This document shows, piece after piece, positions 33,235 to 42,605 of a stretch of DNA of 49,737 bases. Under the pieces are notes generated by a model. That model had not been told where the DNA came from, made no database searches, and saw only the letters and a list, made by a program, of their open reading frames with translations. The stretch spans positions 1 through 49,737 of the forward strand of contig JAFQDF010000029.1 in the NCBI GenBank assembly GCA_017416185.1. The letters run 5' to 3'. Within the stretch, counting starts at the first letter, position 1. Every line of letters begins with the position of its first letter. The DNA is from Clostridia bacterium (GTDB lineage: Bacteria > Bacillota > Clostridia > Oscillospirales > CAG-272). Both the position numbers and the translations under genes were made by a program.

Positions 33235-33838
33235 TAATAGCATTTATGAATTCTTTTGCAAAGAGCTTCATCGCGTTGGCACGGTGGCTGACAGAGTTCT
33301 TTTCCTCCTGTGTCATCTCGGCAAAGGTCTTGCCGATAGAGGGAACGTAGAATAGAGGGTCATAACCAAAGCCCCCGTCACCTCGGTACTCGGTGAGTAT
33401 CATACCCTCGCACTTACCCTCGCAGACGATCTCACGTCCGTCGGGGAACACACAGGCTATAGCCGAAACAAACCGTGAGGTCTTTTCCTCGGGCTTATAA
33501 TCCTTTAATTTGCCGAGGAGCTTTTCGTTGTTGGCGTGGTCGCCAAGCTCATCGCCTGCGTGGTCAACCGCATATCTTGCAGAATATACGCCCGGCTCAC
33601 CGTCAAGGACATCTACCATAAGTCCGGAATCATCCGCAATAACCGGATAATCGCACTTAGGTGCCTTGCATTTTATAAGTGCATTTGCAGCAAAGGTATC
33701 TCCGTCCTCAACTATATCGCCGTAGAAGCCGACGTCATCAAGGGAGAGAACTGTAATATCCTCACCGCAGAGTTCACTTAAGAGTCCCTGCATTTCAACT
33801 ATCTTTTTCTTGTTTCTTGATGCTAATACTACTTTCAT
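33224..33838 (-). CDS. rdgB: RdgB/HAM1 family non-canonical purine NTP pyrophosphatase
   Basis: Removes dITP and XTP from the nucleotide pool by hydrolysis to the monophosphate. 204 residues. Signatures: LASRNKKKIVEM at the N-terminus, DTFAANALIKCK near 47, VIADDSGLMVDVLDGEPGVYSARYA near 65-90, and GGFGYDPLFYVP with SHRANAMKLF at the end. Located between ftsY and nadD with an 84-base gap to ftsY. Confidence 0.96.
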   Translation of the reverse strand: MKVVLASRNKKKIVEMQGLLSELCGEDITVLSLDDVGFYGDIVEDGDTFAANALIKCKAPKCDYPVIADDSGLMVDVLDGEPGVYSARYAVDHAGDELGDHANNEKLLGKLKDYKPEEKTSRFVSAIACVFPDGREIVCEGKCEGMILTEYRGDGGFGYDPLFYVPSIGKTFAEMTQEEKNSVSHRANAMKLFAKEFINAINEN

Positions 33839-33907
33839 AAATACAATAATATAAATATATCAATATTTCGTGTGATGTGACAGAATATATATCGCGCGAG
33901 TTTGCCC

Positions 33908-33922
33908 GCGGGTGCTACCCGC
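33908..33922 (-). terminator. GC-rich hairpin after ftsY
   Basis: GCGGGT-GCT-ACCCGC hairpin directly after the ftsY stop codon. No U run follows (the next bases on the minus strand are GGGCAAACTCG), so it may be a stability or attenuation element rather than a full terminator. Confidence 0.4.
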
Positions 33923-34834
33923 TTATTCTTCAAAGAGTGCCTGAACAAACTGCTTGTTATCAAACTTCTCCATATCGTCGACCGCCTCGCCTACGCCGAT
34001 GAACTTAACGGGTATACCGAGCTCGTTTTTGATAGAGAACACAATACCGCCCTTGGCTGTTCCGTCAAGCTTGGTAAGTACGAGACCTGTGATGTTGGCG
34101 GAGTTTTTAAACTCCTTTGCCTGCTGTACTGCGTTCTGACCCGTGGTGGAGTCGAGAACTAAAAGTGTTTCTCTTGCGGAGTCGGGAAGCTCGCGATCAA
34201 GAACACGTGAGATCTTGGCAAGCTCATCCATAAGATTTTTCTTGTTATGGAGTCTGCCTGCGGTGTCTATGATAAGAACGTCAGCGTTTCTGCTCTTAGC
34301 GGCAGCCGTAGCATCAAATACAACGGCAGCAGGATCAGAGCCCTCTGTGTGCTTGATAAGGTCAACACCTACACGGTCAGCCCATATCTGAAGCTGATCT
34401 ATAGCCGCCGCGCGGAAGGTATCAGCCGCCGCAAGAACGACCTTCTTACCGTCTTTTTTGAGGTTGTTTGCGATCTTAGCTATAGAGGTGGTTTTACCAA
34501 CACCGTTTACACCGATAACAAGGATAACGTCGGGTTTATTTGCACCTGTGTTGAGAGGAGCACCTTCTCCTATCATATCGCACATGATCTCCTTAAGCAC
34601 AGCCAGTATCTCGTCACTGTCCTTAAGCTTGTCCTCTTTTATGCGATCTCTTAATTTGTCGATTATGGCCTCGGTGGACTCATAACCCACGTCAGCACAT
34701 ATCAGAACCTCCTCCAACTCCTCCATAAAGTCCTCATCTATTTTTCGAAGGCTTTTGAAGAGGTTGTTGAGAGGCTTGAAAACGGTCTCTTTAGTCTTAA
34801 AAAGTCCTGCTTTAAGCTTGTCAAAAAATCCCAT
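33923..34834 (-). CDS. ftsY: Signal recognition particle receptor FtsY
   Basis: GTPase that docks SRP-bound ribosomes at the membrane for co-translational insertion. 303 residues: a short form with an N domain (about 1-85, helical) and G domain. Motifs: GVNGVGKTTSIAKIA (P-loop) near 108, DTFRAAAIDQL near 140, DTAGRLHNKKNLMDEL near 190, TKLDGTAKGG near 250 and GVGEAVDDM near the end. The acidic A domain of proteobacterial FtsY is missing, as is usual in Firmicutes. The start shares one base with the smc stop (TAATG). Confidence 0.97.
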   Translation of the reverse strand: MGFFDKLKAGLFKTKETVFKPLNNLFKSLRKIDEDFMEELEEVLICADVGYESTEAIIDKLRDRIKEDKLKDSDEILAVLKEIMCDMIGEGAPLNTGANKPDVILVIGVNGVGKTTSIAKIANNLKKDGKKVVLAAADTFRAAAIDQLQIWADRVGVDLIKHTEGSDPAAVVFDATAAAKSRNADVLIIDTAGRLHNKKNLMDELAKISRVLDRELPDSARETLLVLDSTTGQNAVQQAKEFKNSANITGLVLTKLDGTAKGGIVFSIKNELGIPVKFIGVGEAVDDMEKFDNKQFVQALFEE

Positions 34835-37800
34835 TACAGTTTAACTCCGATCTTTTGTTCTACTTCACTTACATTTACAGAGAGAACCTTGGAAACACCT
34901 CGCTCGTACATTGTGACACCGTACAGGGTATCGGAGGTCTCCATCGTTCCGCGTCTGTGCGTGATAACGATAAATTGTGTTTTGTTTGAATACTTCTGAC
35001 AGTACTGAGCAAAACGGGTAACGTTGACTTCGTCAAGCGCAGCCTCTATCTCGTCAAGTACACAGAAGGGGGTGGGGTTTACCTTAAGTATTGCAAAGAA
35101 CAGGGCAATTGATACAAATGCCTGCTCACCGCCCGAGAGAAGGGAAAGGTTCTTGATTATCTTTCCGGGAGGAGCTACGTTGATATCAATACCGCTGGTA
35201 AGCACGTTTTCGGGATCGCTGAGACGCAGCTCTGCAGTACCGCCGCCAAACAGCTCTCGGAACACGTCCTTAAAGTTTTTGTTTATCTGTTCAAGAACAG
35301 TAACGAACTGAGTACGCATTTCACCCTCAAGCTTGTAGATAACTCCTGCAAGCTCGGATTTTGACTTGGTAAGATCCTCAAACTGAACCTTTAAGAAATC
35401 GTAACGGGTCTTGACCTCCTCATATTCCTCGATAGCGTTCACGTTTACGTGACCCAGATGCTTTATCTTACCGCGGAGCTCGTTGCGGGCTCTTACCGCC
35501 TCGGGTCTTGAGGACGCAGTTACAGGTTCATATTCAAGCTCGCAGGCAGCGGAGAAGGAGAGCTCGTATTCATCCCACAGGTGAGCTATCAGCTTATCCT
35601 GTTCAGTCTGTATCGTCTCACACTGGGTTTCTAACTTTGTATACTCGCGGAACAGTGTCTCACGCTTGTGGGTGAGGTCCTTTGTTTGTTCACGAAGCTT
35701 CGTTTCCTTTGCTTCGTTTGCGAGATTCTGCTGGGATATAGCGGATATTTCAGCCTGCATCTCGGCAATGCGGGCAGCGATCTTTTCAGATTCTTCCTTG
35801 CCGCCTGAGATCTTTTCGGCTATGGCATCCAGCTTTTCCTTTGCGGCAGTGATCCTGTTGTCCTCTATGTTTCTCTTGGATACAAGCTCATCAAGAGCAT
35901 CACGGCGGATTGATATTTCATACTCGCCCTGATCTATATCCTTTTTCTTTTTCTCGATTTCAATGCCACAGAGGTTCATAGCAACGCTTACGTCACTCTG
36001 TTCACGTGTAAGTGCTTCACGGCGTGCCACAAGCTCGGACATATTCTTTTCAAGAGCCTGTGTCTCTGCTTCAAGTGCCTCAATGCTTGCCTTACCCTTA
36101 ACAATAGATTCCTCTGTGTCGCTCTGCTCACGTTCTATTGCCTCAAGAGCATTAAGTATGGAAGCTTTTCTTGCTTCATCTCCGGAAAGCTGAGTCATAA
36201 GTATCTTCTGCTGGGTCTCCTCAGCCGAACAAAGGGAATTAAAGAGTGCCTTTCGTGCATTGATATCGTCGTTTGCACCTTGATTATCAGCGATAATCTT
36301 TTCCTGAGTCTTGATGTCAGCCTCAGTCTTCGCAAGCTCAGCCTCAGCCTTTTTAAGCTCTTCGTTTACAGACTCAATCTCTGCAGAACGGGTAAGAATT
36401 CCGCTGTCCTGCTTGAGTGAGCCGCCGGTAAAGGATCCGCCTGCGTTTATCTGCTGACCGTCTGTGGTTACACAGCGCAGCTTGTAGCCGTTTGCCTTTG
36501 CCGCAATGTTTGCGTTATCAAGATTGTCAAATACCGCTGTTCTTGCAAGCAGCGAGTCTATAACGTCATAGAACTTTTCCTCTGTTTTTACAAGCTCGCT
36601 TGCAAGCCCGAGATAACCCTTCATACCTTCAAGCTTAACTCCTGAAGGCAGGTACTGAGGTTTGATCGAGGTCAGCGGGTAGAAGGTGGCTCTGCCCCGT
36701 CTGTTTTCCTTGAGGTAACGGATCGCATCCTTTGCATCCTTTTCGTTTTCACAGACCAGATTCTGGATCTGTGCGCCAAGGGCGGTCTCAATGGCAACCG
36801 CATATTCGGCATCTACCTCGATTATCTTTGAAAGAGGACCGATGATACCGCGAAGAGTACCGCTTTCCGCTGCATTCATAACAGAACGTACGCTGTTTGT
36901 GTAGCCCTCAAACAGATCCTCCATGCGGCGCAGATTTTCTATACGCTGTTTTTTTGCCGATATATCAAGGGTCAGCTTATTCTTACGGTGGGTAATTCTT
37001 TCGATCTCTGCTCTTGCGTGATCTATAACCCCGTCGCTTTCACCCTTCTGCTTTTCAATCTCTTCGATATTTTTACGGTAGGAGGCGATAGTATCGTCAG
37101 CCTGCTTTATACGCTTTGAGATAAGCTCAATGGAAGCATCTACCTCGGTAAGCTCCGTATTCAGCATAGCGCGGCGGTCATCCCTCGATTTGCCTGATGC
37201 CTCAAGGGCGGATAGATCTATACGTGCCTGAACCGCCTCGTCCCTTTTTTGATTGATATCCATATCAACGGTATCTATCTCGTCAAAAAGTTCTTCAAGA
37301 GAGCTGTCATATTCGCTGACCAGCTTCTGCTTGTCGGTATAATCGTTGACAAGGGCAAACAGCTCCTGCTTTTTCTCCTCGTTTGCGTTGACAGAGGAGC
37401 TGACAAGGGCCTGTGCTGCTTCAATATTCTTTGAGATGCGCTCCTTCTCGGCCTCGCTTTGAGCGATTGCTTCGTTTAAGTGCATTACGTCGTTCTCAAG
37501 GACCTTACCGGATGATTCAAAGTCAAATCGACGTTGATTACTTTCGTTTATAAGTCTGTTAAGCTCCTCGTAACGGAGCTTGTTCGACTGGGTGATCTCA
37601 TAGAGCTTGTCGCTCTGTGTTTCAAGAGCGGAAAGGGAATCGTCAGCCATCTCAAGCTCGTGGCTGATTATCTCAAAGTCTGCCCGTAGCTTTTTGGACT
37701 TGTCTTTGATGTCAGATATGTCGAAAATACAGACTGCAACATCAAGCGCCTTTTTTGCTTCAAAGAGCTCTATATATTTTCTCGCCTTTGCGGCATCCTT

Positions 37801-38424
37801 CTCAAGAGGTCCTACACGTCCCTCAAGCTCTGAGAGAATGTCATTTATACGGATAAGGTTATCATCTGTTTCGGCAAGCTTGCGCTCGGCCTCATTCTTT
37901 CTGGCACGGTATTTGGCGATGCCGGCAGCTTCTTCAAATATGTTTCGTCTTTCATCGCTCTTCTGGGAAATGATCTCAGCCGCCTTGCCCTGGCTGACTA
38001 TAGAATAACCGCCCCTGCCTATACCGGTGTTCATAAACAGCTCGGTAATGTCCTTTAAGCGGACCGGCTTACGGTTTATCATATACTCGCTTTCGCCTGT
38101 ACGGTAGTAACGTCGGGTAACGGTTACCTCGTCATAGTCGATAGCCATCTTGTTATCGGGGTCGGTATTGTCGATGGTAAGTGAGACCTCGGCATAACCC
38201 ATAGGTCTGCGGTTATCCGTACCTCCGAAGATAACATCCTCCATCTTTTTTCCTCTGATGCTCTTGGAGGAAATCTCACCCAGAACCCAGCGCATAGCAT
38301 CGGATATGTTTGATTTTCCACTGCCGTTAGGTCCTACGACTGCAGTAACGCCACGGTCAAAAGACAGAACTGTTTTGTCAGCAAAGGACTTAAAGCCCTG
38401 AAGCTCAAGTGTTTTTAATCTCAT
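34834..38424 (-). CDS. smc: Chromosome segregation protein SMC
   Basis: ATPase of the condensin complex (with ScpA and ScpB) that organises and helps segregate the chromosome. 1196 residues, full length. Walker A VGPNGSGKSNISDAMRW near residue 31, Q-loop RGGYSIVSQGKAAEII near 140, long coiled coils about 165-500 and 680-1010, hinge about 515-665 with LRGIIGPLSKIIEVD and NAGGSFTGGSL, signature motif SLLSGGEQAFVSIAL near 1095 and Walker B FCVLDEIEAALDE. A perfect AAAGGAGGT lies six bases ahead of the ATG. The order rnc-...-smc-ftsY is typical of Firmicutes. Confidence 0.98.
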   Translation of the reverse strand: MRLKTLELQGFKSFADKTVLSFDRGVTAVVGPNGSGKSNISDAMRWVLGEISSKSIRGKKMEDVIFGGTDNRRPMGYAEVSLTIDNTDPDNKMAIDYDEVTVTRRYYRTGESEYMINRKPVRLKDITELFMNTGIGRGGYSIVSQGKAAEIISQKSDERRNIFEEAAGIAKYRARKNEAERKLAETDDNLIRINDILSELEGRVGPLEKDAAKARKYIELFEAKKALDVAVCIFDISDIKDKSKKLRADFEIISHELEMADDSLSALETQSDKLYEITQSNKLRYEELNRLINESNQRRFDFESSGKVLENDVMHLNEAIAQSEAEKERISKNIEAAQALVSSSVNANEEKKQELFALVNDYTDKQKLVSEYDSSLEELFDEIDTVDMDINQKRDEAVQARIDLSALEASGKSRDDRRAMLNTELTEVDASIELISKRIKQADDTIASYRKNIEEIEKQKGESDGVIDHARAEIERITHRKNKLTLDISAKKQRIENLRRMEDLFEGYTNSVRSVMNAAESGTLRGIIGPLSKIIEVDAEYAVAIETALGAQIQNLVCENEKDAKDAIRYLKENRRGRATFYPLTSIKPQYLPSGVKLEGMKGYLGLASELVKTEEKFYDVIDSLLARTAVFDNLDNANIAAKANGYKLRCVTTDGQQINAGGSFTGGSLKQDSGILTRSAEIESVNEELKKAEAELAKTEADIKTQEKIIADNQGANDDINARKALFNSLCSAEETQQKILMTQLSGDEARKASILNALEAIEREQSDTEESIVKGKASIEALEAETQALEKNMSELVARREALTREQSDVSVAMNLCGIEIEKKKKDIDQGEYEISIRRDALDELVSKRNIEDNRITAAKEKLDAIAEKISGGKEESEKIAARIAEMQAEISAISQQNLANEAKETKLREQTKDLTHKRETLFREYTKLETQCETIQTEQDKLIAHLWDEYELSFSAACELEYEPVTASSRPEAVRARNELRGKIKHLGHVNVNAIEEYEEVKTRYDFLKVQFEDLTKSKSELAGVIYKLEGEMRTQFVTVLEQINKNFKDVFRELFGGGTAELRLSDPENVLTSGIDINVAPPGKIIKNLSLLSGGEQAFVSIALFFAILKVNPTPFCVLDEIEAALDEVNVTRFAQYCQKYSNKTQFIVITHRRGTMETSDTLYGVTMYERGVSKVLSVNVSEVEQKIGVKL

Positions 38425-38442
38425 GCCGTGACCTCCTTTCGG

Positions 38443-39150
38443 TTAAAAATTGTCTTTATCTGTGTTTATTTGTTTCTTTGGATCGAAAATTATACTGTAT
38501 TCACGGTTAAAAAGCTTTTGCTTTAAGGTGTCTATATCCCGGACCTCGCCGTGAAAAGCCGTCTTAAAGCCTCTCATATCAACATATCTGTGATAATCCT
38601 GACCGCACAGCGGGATAAGATCATTTTCTCTTGCCCATTCTATTGACTGAGTGTCTTCGTTTTCATAGGAGTTTATGATCTCACAACCGTCTATAAGAGA
38701 CGGGTCGGTGCGGATAGTGTTTTCATTACGGAAAGGGTGCGCCTGTGCAAAGAACAGACCGTTCTGTCTTGCAAAGTGCGAGAATTGCTCAACCGTCATT
38801 TCGTGAAGCTTGGGGTATTTATAGAACTGCTCCTCGGTTAGTCCGTAAACGAGATAATCGTTATAACAGGAATCAAAGGTTATCTCTGCCGCCAAAAGCA
38901 CCGTGACGCCAAGGCTGTCACCCACTTCTTTTGCAGTACGGTAAGCGTTAAGAAAAACCTCAAGGGAATCTATATAAGGCTCACCGTTCTCGTAATGTCT
39001 CCGGAATATGCCTCGTTTATAATGGTTTGTCAGACACACAAGGTCATATCCGTTTTCGTGAAAGTGCTTTATTGCATCAGGGGCATAGACCTTCGCACAG
39101 CCGCTGACCTCTCTGGTGTGACAGTGTAATTCAGCTAACGTGTAATTCAT
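38443..39150 (-). CDS. PHP-domain metal-dependent hydrolase, copy 2
   Basis: 235-residue protein of the polymerase-and-histidinol-phosphatase fold, a probable phosphoesterase with unknown substrate. Motifs in order: LAELHCHTRE, CLTNH, AAEITFD, AQAHPFR and CGQDYHR, which give the usual histidine, glutamate and aspartate metal ligands; the common TDH is TNH here. It aligns along its length with the next gene (NDYLVYGLTEEQF versus NDYLVYGMTEEMF), so the two are tandem paralogues. The start at 39150 has AAAGG eight bases ahead and lies one base after the stop of its paralogue; a longer frame from 39192 overlaps that gene and is less likely. Confidence 0.88.
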   Translation of the reverse strand: MNYTLAELHCHTREVSGCAKVYAPDAIKHFHENGYDLVCLTNHYKRGIFRRHYENGEPYIDSLEVFLNAYRTAKEVGDSLGVTVLLAAEITFDSCYNDYLVYGLTEEQFYKYPKLHEMTVEQFSHFARQNGLFFAQAHPFRNENTIRTDPSLIDGCEIINSYENEDTQSIEWARENDLIPLCGQDYHRYVDMRGFKTAFHGEVRDIDTLKQKLFNREYSIIFDPKKQINTDKDNF

Positions 39151-39151
39151 T

Positions 39152-39853
39152 TTAACCTTTTGCGGGACAGGTATATTCGCCCGGGAGCACAAGTCTGTAA
39201 TCTCTTTTTAAGAGCATATCTATGATATCCCGTATGCTTTCTGCATCCCTTTTGAAGTCGATTCCGCAGCCCCTTATTGCATCGGGATCGTGATAATCGG
39301 AGCCGCATATGGGAATAAGGTCTGAGGTGAGCCACATCTCCATAGCCTTGTGATTTGCCTGCTCGTGCCTGGGGTGGGAGTTAAACACCTCAACCCCGTC
39401 AAGATACTCGACAGGGCAGGGCTTACACCAAGTGCGGAAGGGATGAGCCTGTGCAACAAACAAGCCGTGCTTATCCGCAAATTCTCTGAAGCTCTTTTCA
39501 TCAAGCGTCCAGAGCTCTCTGTGCTCATAAAACATTTCCTCGGTCATACCGTAAACAAGGTAGTCGTTATCGGCAACACCCTGATCAAAGCTTATCTCAC
39601 AGCCAAGGAACACCTTTAATCCATACTTATCTCCTGCTGCCTTAGCGGTATGATAACCGCCAAGCCACCAGTCGGTCACCTCTTCATAGCTTAGCTTGCC
39701 GTTATAATAGCTTTCGTAGTAGCTTCTGTACAGATGGTCGGTGACCACCACGGCATCATATCCGTAAGCCTTATAAGCCTTTATTCCGTCCTCTGCGGGA
39801 ACCTTTCCGCAGAAGCTCGTTTCAGACGTGTGGAAATGTAATTCGGTAAACAT
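39152..39853 (-). CDS. PHP-domain metal-dependent hydrolase, copy 1
   Basis: 233 residues, same fold and length as the next gene downstream. Motifs: FTELHFHTSE at the N-terminus, VVTDHLYRSYYESYYNGK, GCEISFD, AQAHPFR near 150 and CGSDYHD near 193. All metal ligands are present. The two genes lie between the radical SAM gene and smc, in a place where Clostridia usually have no such pair. Substrate unknown; possible roles include phosphate ester hydrolysis linked to nucleotide or sugar phosphates. Confidence 0.88.
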   Translation of the reverse strand: MFTELHFHTSETSFCGKVPAEDGIKAYKAYGYDAVVVTDHLYRSYYESYYNGKLSYEEVTDWWLGGYHTAKAAGDKYGLKVFLGCEISFDQGVADNDYLVYGMTEEMFYEHRELWTLDEKSFREFADKHGLFVAQAHPFRTWCKPCPVEYLDGVEVFNSHPRHEQANHKAMEMWLTSDLIPICGSDYHDPDAIRGCGIDFKRDAESIRDIIDMLLKRDYRLVLPGEYTCPAKG

Positions 39854-39869
39854 AACTTAATACCTTATT

Positions 39870-40889
39870 TTAATTATAATCAATTACCATATTATACAAC
39901 ATAATATCATCTTTTTCAAGGATTTTGATGTTTTTTACATTGTATTCATTAAGAATTTTCATTTTATTAGTCTGCTTATGACCGATAATCTTTGAAATTT
40001 CTCCTTTAGCACAATGTATTATAAGATCCTTGCCTTTGATCTCATCCTTCATGGAGTTAAGCAACGGTAACATACGGTTCATATAATAACGGGAAATTAC
40101 CATTTCTCCCATTGCCGCCTCATAGCAGCCTGCAACTATACCGTCGGAATCACCGAGACCGTCGCTTGCCTGAAGGCCGATGCGAATAACAGGGATCTGC
40201 ATTCTTGCAAAGACCGAAAATACATATGCGGTACGTTCTGTTAAAGCGTCAAGGTCAGGGGGAAGATAGCTGCCCTGTTTGTACATTTCCTCAAGCACGG
40301 TGCCCGAGAACACCATAGTTGGGTAGATCCTTGCTCCGTCAATACCGAGAGAGACAAGCTCGAGCGCTGTGTTATATTCATCCTCAGCTGTGGAGCAGGG
40401 TAATGCTGTCATCATCTGACCGATCAGCTCGAAGCCCCGTTCTTTGATCATACGGCAGGCTCGTCTTGAGGTGTCTGCATTATGTCCTCTTTTGCAGGCC
40501 GAAAGAACCTTGTCAGACATAGATTGAATTCCAAGCTCAACGGTTTTGACTCCGTGTGTCTCAAGGATATCAAGTATTTCCCCGTCAATATAATCAGGTC
40601 GGGTGGAGAGACGTACCGAGCCTATAAGTCCCTTGTCTATATACTCCTTAGCTATACCCAGAAGATATAACATATCCTCTCTGTCTATACCTGTAAAGCT
40701 ACCCCCGAAAAAGGCTAACTGAACCTCTGTGTTTTCTGTATCGACTGTTTTAAGAAAGCTGTCTATCTCGTTTCTGACACTGCTTTTATTAAAGCACATA
40801 GTGCCCGAGATCTTGCGTTGATTACAAAAAACGCAGTCATTCGGGCATCCAAGATGTGGTATGAATATTGGTAAATTAATATGTCTCAT
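39870..40889 (-). CDS. Radical SAM protein (Elp3-like)
   Basis: 339-residue radical SAM enzyme. The cluster motif CPNDCVFCNQRKISG near residue 14-28 has the CxxxCxxC spacing; FFGGSFTGI near 63, RLSTRPDYID near 97 and VELGIQSMSDKVL near 115 follow the Elp3/HemN-type barrel. It lacks the acetyltransferase domain of Elp3. Genes of this type are commonly found downstream of rnc in Clostridia; the substrate is not known. It overlaps rnc by four bases (ATGA). Confidence 0.88.
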   Translation of the reverse strand: MRHINLPIFIPHLGCPNDCVFCNQRKISGTMCFNKSSVRNEIDSFLKTVDTENTEVQLAFFGGSFTGIDREDMLYLLGIAKEYIDKGLIGSVRLSTRPDYIDGEILDILETHGVKTVELGIQSMSDKVLSACKRGHNADTSRRACRMIKERGFELIGQMMTALPCSTAEDEYNTALELVSLGIDGARIYPTMVFSGTVLEEMYKQGSYLPPDLDALTERTAYVFSVFARMQIPVIRIGLQASDGLGDSDGIVAGCYEAAMGEMVISRYYMNRMLPLLNSMKDEIKGKDLIIHCAKGEISKIIGHKQTNKMKILNEYNVKNIKILEKDDIMLYNMVIDYN

Positions 40890-41596
40890 ATATTTCCGAA
40901 AAGAGTAAGGGCTTCCTTGGCAGCAATCTGCTCAGCCTCACGTTTTGAATGACCTGTACCTCTGCCGATAACGTTGGAATTGAGTCTTGCCTCAACCTCA
41001 AATATACGGAGATGTGAAGGACCTGACTCGCCAACGGTGACGTACTGAAGTATCTCACCCTGTTCCTGCTGAACTATCTGTTGGAGAAGGGTCTTATAGT
41101 CCTTTGAGGAGCCTGTTTCTACGATCTCGTTGATCTTTGCCGAGATAAGAGGAAGAAGAAACTGCTTTACCTTGTCGATACCTGCATCGATAAATATTGC
41201 GGCAAGAAGAGCCTCAAAAGCATCTGCAAGGATAGAGGGACGTGTTCTTCCGCCGCCCTTTTCCTCACCGTGACCAAGCATCATATATGAGCCGAGCTCT
41301 ATCTTTTCTGCATATTCACAGAGCGCCTTCTCGCATACCGCGGCGGCTCTGATCTTTGACATTTCGCCCTCGGGCAGGTCAAGATAGTTGAAATAGAGAT
41401 ACTCACTTGCAACGAGCTGAAGAACAGAGTCTCCGAGATATTCGAGACGCTCGTTGTCAAGGGTATCAAGTCCCTTGGAGCGCTGCTCATTAGCATAGCT
41501 TGAGTGGGTAAGCGCCGTAAGAAGAATATCCTTGCGGCTGAAGGTATGCCCTACGCTTTCCTCGATGCCTGTGATAGGGAAAGGGTAATTACTCAT
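40886..41596 (-). CDS. rnc: Ribonuclease III
   Basis: Double-strand-specific endoribonuclease that processes rRNA precursors and structured mRNAs. 236 residues: the RNase III domain (about 1-155) carries the signature LDNERLEYLGDSVLQL near 42-57 with the catalytic acids, and ADAFEALLAAIFIDAG near 120; the C-terminal dsRNA-binding domain (160-235) has DYKTLLQQIVQQ, GPSHLRIFEVEA and HSKREAEQIAAKEAL. It overlaps plsX by eight bases. Confidence 0.97.
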   Translation of the reverse strand: MSNYPFPITGIEESVGHTFSRKDILLTALTHSSYANEQRSKGLDTLDNERLEYLGDSVLQLVASEYLYFNYLDLPEGEMSKIRAAAVCEKALCEYAEKIELGSYMMLGHGEEKGGGRTRPSILADAFEALLAAIFIDAGIDKVKQFLLPLISAKINEIVETGSSKDYKTLLQQIVQQEQGEILQYVTVGESGPSHLRIFEVEARLNSNVIGRGTGHSKREAEQIAAKEALTLFGNI

Positions 41597-42605
41597 TTTC
41601 GCTCTCCTCTTTCTTTGTGACCCTGCGGGCCAGCTCCTTAATGATACCTGTGTTTACAAAATCTATTGTTTGCCTGATAGCATTCTTTACAGCGACGGCG
41701 TCTGAGCTGCCGTGGGCTTTGACAACAGGTTTGGATATACCGAGCAGGGGAGCTCCTCCGTATTCGCTTGCATCAAATTCCTTTTTAAATTCCTTTATCT
41801 GAGGCTTCATAACCAGTCCTGCGGCTTTAGTTGCGGGATTACGCATAAATACCTGCTTTACCTTACCCATAAAGAACTTTGCAAGACCCTCGGTGAGCTT
41901 GAGGATCATATTTCCGGTAAAGCCGTCGCAGACAAGCACATCGCATTCTGAGAAAGGAATCTGCTTACCCTCGATATTACCGATAAAGTTGATATCCTCG
42001 CACTCAGAGAGATAAGCATAAACCTCTTGAAGAAGCTTTGTGCCTTTAGTAGCTTCGGTACCGTTGTTTGCAAGACCTACACGGGGTCTGTCGATGCCGA
42101 AAAGCTTGTTCATATATATCGAACCCATAATGGCGAACTGAAGCAGCTGTTCCTTTGTTACTTCGGTGTTTGCACCCGCGTCTATAAGGAGCATGGGAGT
42201 CTCCAAAGGGAGTATTGTGGCAATAGCAGAGCGTCCGATTCCTTTGATACGGCGTACCACAAGGGTAGATCCGGCGTGAAGTGCGCCTGTGTTACCGGCA
42301 GAAACCATAGCGTCAGCTTCGCCGGCTGAGAGCATTTTCAGACCCTTGCCCATAGAGGAATCGGCCTTGTCTCTTACAACAGATAGGGCAGGATCCTCCA
42401 TAGTTATGACTGACTCGGTGTGTACAATGCTTATACCGGGAGTTTTAAGATCAAGATCAGCCTCACGGCAATAATCTTCAATGATGTATTTATTACCCGT
42501 CATTATCATATCTACATGAGGGTAATCCTCGTGTGCGGCAAAAACACCCTTTATAAGCTCTTCCGGGGCGTTGTCACCGCTCATTACGTCAATTACTATC
42601 TTCAT
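41589..42605 (-). CDS. plsX: Phosphate acyltransferase PlsX
   Basis: Makes acyl-phosphate from acyl-ACP, the first step of phospholipid synthesis with PlsY. 338 residues. Signatures: IVIDVMSGDNAPEELIKGV at the N-terminus, MVSAGNTGALHAGSTL near 105, LIDAGANTEV, and VCDGFTGNMILKLTEG near 230, with GAPLLGISKPVVKAHGSSDA near 285. The acpP gene that often follows plsX is absent; rnc begins inside its last codons. Confidence 0.97.
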   Translation of the reverse strand: MKIVIDVMSGDNAPEELIKGVFAAHEDYPHVDMIMTGNKYIIEDYCREADLDLKTPGISIVHTESVITMEDPALSVVRDKADSSMGKGLKMLSAGEADAMVSAGNTGALHAGSTLVVRRIKGIGRSAIATILPLETPMLLIDAGANTEVTKEQLLQFAIMGSIYMNKLFGIDRPRVGLANNGTEATKGTKLLQEVYAYLSECEDINFIGNIEGKQIPFSECDVLVCDGFTGNMILKLTEGLAKFFMGKVKQVFMRNPATKAAGLVMKPQIKEFKKEFDASEYGGAPLLGISKPVVKAHGSSDAVAVKNAIRQTIDFVNTGIIKELARRVTKKEESENE

